NCBI GenBank assembly: GCA_002373995.1
Contig: DFLB01000008.1
Location: 70,232-78,812, forward strand
Reading direction: 5' to 3'
Length of the DNA stretch: 8,581 nucleotides
From: Bacteroidales bacterium UBA3630
GTDB lineage: Bacteria > Bacteroidota > Bacteroidia > Bacteroidales > P3
The stretch's first letter is position 1. The number at the start of each line of letters is the position of its first letter. A model generated the notes under the pieces. It ran no database searches. It saw only the letters and a program-made list of their open reading frames with translations, and was not told the origin of the DNA. The translations under genes were made by a program, and so were the position numbers. Below are positions 6,551 to 8,581 of this stretch, piece after piece.

Positions 6551-7069
6551 ATGAATACCAGAAACATGATCACCATTGCCGCAGCCACCCTCCTACTGAC
6601 AGTGGCTTGCGGCGCCAAGACGCAACATTACAACGCCGCCGACGGCAGCGTCTCCGCTACCCTCAAAGGTTCCGACCATTGGACCATCACCGACGCCCAT
6701 GGGCAGGAACCCGTCACCGACTACGACTCCATGCGCGTCACCGAGGTTGGCACCGACGGCCATCCCCAGACTGTTATCTATTATCGTGGCAACGAACAGC
6801 ACATTCGCCAGTATTACAGCAATATGCAACTCCGTTGCGAAGGCATGACCGTCAACGGGCTCAGCGAAGGCCGCTGGGTCTTCTACCATTCCAACGGCAA
6901 CGTGCAGAGCGAGTGCACCTTCATCCACGGCCGCGAAAACGGCCCCTACCGCGTCATGCGCGAAAACGGTGCCCCTTACTATATCGGCCAGTACACCGAC
7001 GGCAAACCCTCCGGCATCTGGGAAATCTACGACCCCGATGGCAACCTCGTCGGCACAAAGGAATACTGA
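6551..7069 (+). CDS. YwqK/MORN-repeat-type lipoprotein
   Basis: The 172-residue product has a signal sequence with lipobox-like TVAC, placing the modified cysteine at 20. Threonine at the -3 position is slightly unusual. The middle and C-terminal parts contain successive MORN-2-like repeats: GLSEGRWVFYHSNGNVQSE (103-121), GRENGPYRVMRENGAPYY (127-144) and GKPSGIWEIYDPDGNLVG (151-168). Databases often label such proteins YwqK family antitoxin, but nothing here indicates a toxin partner, and the lipoprotein signal argues for an envelope location. It begins 17 bases after the barrel gene and ends in TGATG, overlapping the start of cca. Together with the YD-like protein at 3930-4340 it flanks the VTC/DUF4956/barrel core with repeat proteins. 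The biochemical role is unknown. Confidence 0.82.
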   Translation: MNTRNMITIAAATLLLTVACGAKTQHYNAADGSVSATLKGSDHWTITDAHGQEPVTDYDSMRVTEVGTDGHPQTVIYYRGNEQHIRQYYSNMQLRCEGMTVNGLSEGRWVFYHSNGNVQSECTFIHGRENGPYRVMRENGAPYYIGQYTDGKPSGIWEIYDPDGNLVGTKEY

Positions 7070-8541
7070 TGATAGACCTCGGACTCGACATCTACCGCTC
7101 CATCGGCCTTGAGGCCGACCGTATGGGTATCGACGCCTATGCCGTCGGCGGTGTCGTGCGCGACTACTTCCTCCACCGTCCCTGCACCGACATCGACGTC
7201 GTCTGCATCGGCCCTGAAAACGGGGGCGAAGTGCATATCGGAATAGAATTGGCCAAGGCCGTCTCCGCAGCCGTCGGAGGCTCCAAAGTGTCTGTCTTCA
7301 AGACCTTTGGCACCGCCTCGTTCCGCTATCATGATATGGAACTGGAGTTCGTCGGAGCCAGACGCGAGAGCTACAGCCACGACAGCCGCAAGCCCGTGGT
7401 CGAAAATGGCACCCTCGAAGACGACCAGCGCCGCCGCGACTTCACCGTCAACGCCCTGGCCGTCAGCCTCAATTCCAACCGCTACGGCGAACTGATAGAC
7501 CCCTTCGGCGGCATACGCGACCTCAACGACGGCATCCTCCGCACCCCTCTCGACCCCGACATCACCTTCAGCGACGACCCCCTGCGCATGATGCGCGCCG
7601 TCCGCTTCGCAGCCCAACTCGGCTTCCGCATCGCCGACGACACCCTCCAGGCCATCACCCGCAACGCCGACAGAATTAAAATAGTCAGCGCCGAACGCAT
7701 CACCGTCGAACTCAACAAGATAATGCTCTCCCCGCAACCCAGCGCCGGCCTCAAACTGATGCAGAAATGTGGCCTCATGCAACTCATCCTGCCGGAAATC
7801 AGCGCCCTCCAGGGAGTGGAAACCGTCGACGGCCGAGGCCACAAAGATATCTTCTACCACACCATGCAAGTGATTGACAATGTGGTGATGGCAGAAGCCG
7901 GAGGCCGTAAGTCGGAAGAGACCGAAGACGAAGCCAGGCCCTCCAACCTCTGGTTAAGGTGGGCCGCCCTCCTCCACGATGTCGGCAAACCCGGCGTCAA
8001 GCGCTACGAAACCCGTCAAGGGTGGACCTTCCACGGCCACGAAGCACGCGGCGCTCGCATGGTGAAACGCATCTTCCAGCGACTCCGACTGCCCATGGGC
8101 GCCGAAATGCGCTACGTCGAAAAACTCGTCTTGCTCCACATGCGCCCCATCGTCCTCAGCGAAGACGAAGTCACCGACAGCGCCGTCCGACGCCTCCTCT
8201 TCGAAGCCGGCGACGACATCGACGACCTCATGCTCCTCTGCAACGCCGACATCACCAGCAAAAACCCTGACAAAGTCCGTCGACACAAAGCCAACTTCGA
8301 ACTCGTCAAGCGCAAACTCGTCGAACTCGAAGAACGCGACCGCATACGCAACTTCCAGCCACCCGTCAGCGGCGAAGACATCATGCGCACCTTCGCCATC
8401 GGCCCCTGCCGCGAGATAGGCACCATCAAGGACGCCATCAAAGACGCCATCCTCGACGGCCAGATCCCAAACGACCGCGACGCCGCCTGGCAAATGATGC
8501 TCCGCCTCGGCGCCGAACTCGGCCTCACCCCCGCACAATAG
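7069..8541 (+). CDS. cca: CCA tRNA nucleotidyltransferase with HD domain
   Basis: The 490-residue product is a class II nucleotidyltransferase that adds or repairs the 3' CCA end of tRNAs in the cytoplasm. The head domain shows AVGGVVRDYFLHRPCTDIDV at 25-44, with the GG and RD motifs and metal-binding D41 and D43. RRRDFTVNALA (121-131) and DPLRMMRAVRFA (170-181) are the further conserved motifs for nucleotide recognition. A metal-dependent HD phosphohydrolase domain follows, with H264 (YHTMQV), H303-D304 (LLHDVGKP), HGHE (322-325) and H357. The length is normal for Bacteroidota HD-containing CCA enzymes. I place the start at the ATG overlapping the upstream stop (TGATG). The reading frame stays open much further upstream, to about 6526, but that region overlaps a better gene and lacks any domain. 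Codons end strongly in C, the reverse of the first genes. It is housekeeping and probably unrelated to the envelope genes it is coupled to. Confidence 0.95.
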   Translation: MIDLGLDIYRSIGLEADRMGIDAYAVGGVVRDYFLHRPCTDIDVVCIGPENGGEVHIGIELAKAVSAAVGGSKVSVFKTFGTASFRYHDMELEFVGARRESYSHDSRKPVVENGTLEDDQRRRDFTVNALAVSLNSNRYGELIDPFGGIRDLNDGILRTPLDPDITFSDDPLRMMRAVRFAAQLGFRIADDTLQAITRNADRIKIVSAERITVELNKIMLSPQPSAGLKLMQKCGLMQLILPEISALQGVETVDGRGHKDIFYHTMQVIDNVVMAEAGGRKSEETEDEARPSNLWLRWAALLHDVGKPGVKRYETRQGWTFHGHEARGARMVKRIFQRLRLPMGAEMRYVEKLVLLHMRPIVLSEDEVTDSAVRRLLFEAGDDIDDLMLLCNADITSKNPDKVRRHKANFELVKRKLVELEERDRIRNFQPPVSGEDIMRTFAIGPCREIGTIKDAIKDAILDGQIPNDRDAAWQMMLRLGAELGLTPAQ

Positions 8542-8549
8542 CCCCCCCC
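8542..8549. repeat. C8 homopolymer directly after the cca stop codon
   Basis: Eight consecutive C follow the TAG stop without interruption. The tract lies outside the reading frame, so slippage would not alter the protein. No hairpin followed by a T-run is present nearby, so this is not an intrinsic terminator, and no terminator is visible before the window ends. Confidence 0.85.
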
Positions 8550-8554
8550 TGTAA

Positions 8555-8581
8555 CTCATCCTAAGCACATCCTAAGCACAT
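8555..8581. repeat. Tandem 11-bp repeat array, right copy (inverted)
   Basis: The units are CTCATCCTAAG (8555-8565), CACATCCTAAG (8566-8576) and the partial CACAT (8577-8581), continuing beyond the window. They are the reverse complement of the left array; 8558-8576 matches 1-19 exactly on the opposite strand. It begins 13 bases after the cca stop, so if transcription runs past cca it lies in the 3' untranslated end. The function is unknown. Confidence 0.9.

Noticed and set aside
6526..7068. Open frame extending cca about 181 codons upstream
   Set aside because: It overlaps the end of the barrel gene and the whole lipoprotein gene in another frame, encodes low-complexity Arg/His/Pro-rich sequence with no domain, and would give an abnormally long CCA enzyme. 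The ATG at 7069 fits the family start.
6551..7069. Toxin-antitoxin module, suggested by the usual YwqK antitoxin family name
   Set aside because: There is a lipoprotein signal, no small toxin gene alongside, and its neighbours are an outer-membrane barrel and cca.
7027..7869. 280-codon open frame on the - strand opposite cca
   Set aside because: It is a shadow of the strongly C-ending codons of cca; the translation is Gly/Ala/Asp/Val/Glu-rich with no recognisable fold or signal.
8542..8581. Intrinsic terminator after cca
   Set aside because: The C8 tract and the repeats form no local hairpin followed by a T-run; the repeat units here are all in the same orientation and cannot pair with each other.

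Overview
The window looks like chromosome of a fairly GC-rich member of the Bacteroidota, probably order Bacteroidales. The evidence is a type IX secretion (T9SS) C-terminal sorting domain, a match to the Bacteroides-type promoter (TTTG / TAnnTTTG), start codons without convincing Shine-Dalgarno sequences, signal peptides ending in A-Q, and lipoproteins with short lipoboxes. No plasmid, phage or insertion-sequence genes are visible, and no RNA genes. Genus assignment is not possible by eye.

Layout: all nine genes lie on the + strand and run head to tail, with gaps of at most 62 bases. (1) Bases 1-165 hold four tandem copies of an 11-bp repeat, a G-rich tract and one good promoter. (2) Bases 166-3925 encode three secreted or envelope proteins: a very small T9SS cargo (166-648), a large right-handed beta-helix protein of the Cthe_2159 carbohydrate-binding type (711-3191), and a lipoprotein with two Ig-like modules (3218-3925). 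(3) Bases 3930-6533 are tightly packed: a small secreted YD-like repeat protein, a VTC-domain (polyphosphate polymerase-type) protein, a DUF4956 membrane protein and a DUF2490-like outer-membrane beta-barrel. Junctions here are ATGA or TAATG overlaps or gaps of 4 to 14 bases. (4) Bases 6551-8541 encode a YwqK/MORN-type lipoprotein and, coupled by TGATG, a CCA tRNA nucleotidyltransferase with an HD domain. (5) The window ends in a C8 tract and the same 11-bp repeat in the opposite orientation.

The genes read as one envelope locus. A cytoplasmic TTM-fold polymerase (VTC) and its customary membrane partner (DUF4956) sit beside a probable outer-membrane barrel, secreted repeat proteins, a lipoprotein and a beta-helix polyanion-binding candidate. 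My working hypothesis is a system that makes, exports and surface-binds an anionic polymer such as polyphosphate. That is inference. The housekeeping cca gene appears to ride at the end of the unit.

Two features are not explained by the genes. The 11-bp repeat brackets the whole unit in inverted orientation. The base composition also flips along a single co-directional set of genes, from strongly G-over-C (codons ending in G) on the left to C-over-G (codons ending in C) on the right, with the change falling inside the beta-helix gene.
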